Shown one piece after another: positions 16,013 to 16,060 of a DNA stretch of 16,060 bases (positions within the stretch are counted from its first letter, which is position 1; every line of letters begins with the position of its first letter). Position numbers and translations under genes: made by a program. The notes under the pieces are model-generated. The model saw only the letters and a list, made by a program, of their open reading frames with translations, did not search any database and was not told the origin of the DNA. Origin of the DNA: Thermohalobaculum sp039187815 (GTDB lineage Bacteria; Pseudomonadota; Alphaproteobacteria; Rhodobacterales; Rhodobacteraceae); NCBI GenBank assembly GCA_039187815.1, contig JBCCZI010000106.1:1-16060 (forward strand), written 5' to 3'.

Positions 16013-16060
16013 ATGTCGGGTGCGGAATGGGCGTTCTTCGAGCCGTTCATCGTGGCGATC
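16013..16060 (+). mobile_element. start of an IS5-family transposase, cut by the window edge
   Basis: The last 16 codons read MSGAEWAFFEPFIVAI, which matches how many Rhodobacterales IS5-family (IS427-like) transposases begin. The frame is open at the window end. A TTG at 15998 in frame, with GGAAGG a short way upstream, could be an alternative start. The IS left end is not certain; a CTAG at 15957-15960 followed by GGGCTTGGTTC would fit the CTAG-type targets of that group. Only the N-terminus is visible, so intactness cannot be judged. Confidence 0.6.

Overview
The window is GC-rich and reads as an alphaproteobacterial chromosome, most likely Rhodobacterales. The basis is the style of the housekeeping genes (purB, xsc, ATP-type pckA) and an IS5-type transposase start at the right edge. 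All intact genes lie on the + strand. The species was not determined.

Layout. 1-943 holds a minus-strand peptide-type ABC transporter binding-protein gene that is decayed by frameshifts and stops and loses its C-terminal half at a C-rich low-complexity tract. 1121-2422 is purB (adenylosuccinate lyase). 2423-3280 has no intact gene but carries an eroded + strand reading frame of unknown family. 3281-3859 encodes an exported glutathione-peroxidase-family protein. 4023-5801 is xsc (sulfoacetaldehyde acetyltransferase), with a possible TauR-type half-site upstream and no pta or taurine genes beside it.

The most unusual part is 6138-13998. Three consecutive + strand genes encode large proteins I cannot assign to a known family: 951 aa, 1072 aa and 566 aa (called cclA, cclB and cclC here for convenience only). 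Gaps are 30 and 55 bases and each gene has its own ribosome binding site. cclA is almost wholly charged helix and coiled coil. cclB mixes charged helices with several hydrophobic, glycine/alanine-rich helices. cclC is modular, with acidic linkers, a basic probably beta-rich domain and two diverged helical repeats. cclA and cclC end in a similar short module built on an Asn-Pro-Phe-Gly motif. A strong hairpin follows cclC. I read this as one operon encoding a multi-protein assembly; its function is not known to me.

14239-15843 is pckA (ATP-type PEP carboxykinase), preceded by an AT-rich patch and a leader hairpin. Past it lie a minus-strand C-terminal remnant of an unknown gene and, at the edge, the first codons of an IS5-family transposase.

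The metabolic genes are not an obvious pathway: purB serves purine synthesis, xsc feeds sulfonate carbon into acetyl phosphate, and pckA serves gluconeogenesis, which would be needed on such C2 carbon. Pseudogenes on the left, the IS at the right and the uncharacterised operon between xsc and pckA suggest a rearranged accessory stretch between core genes.
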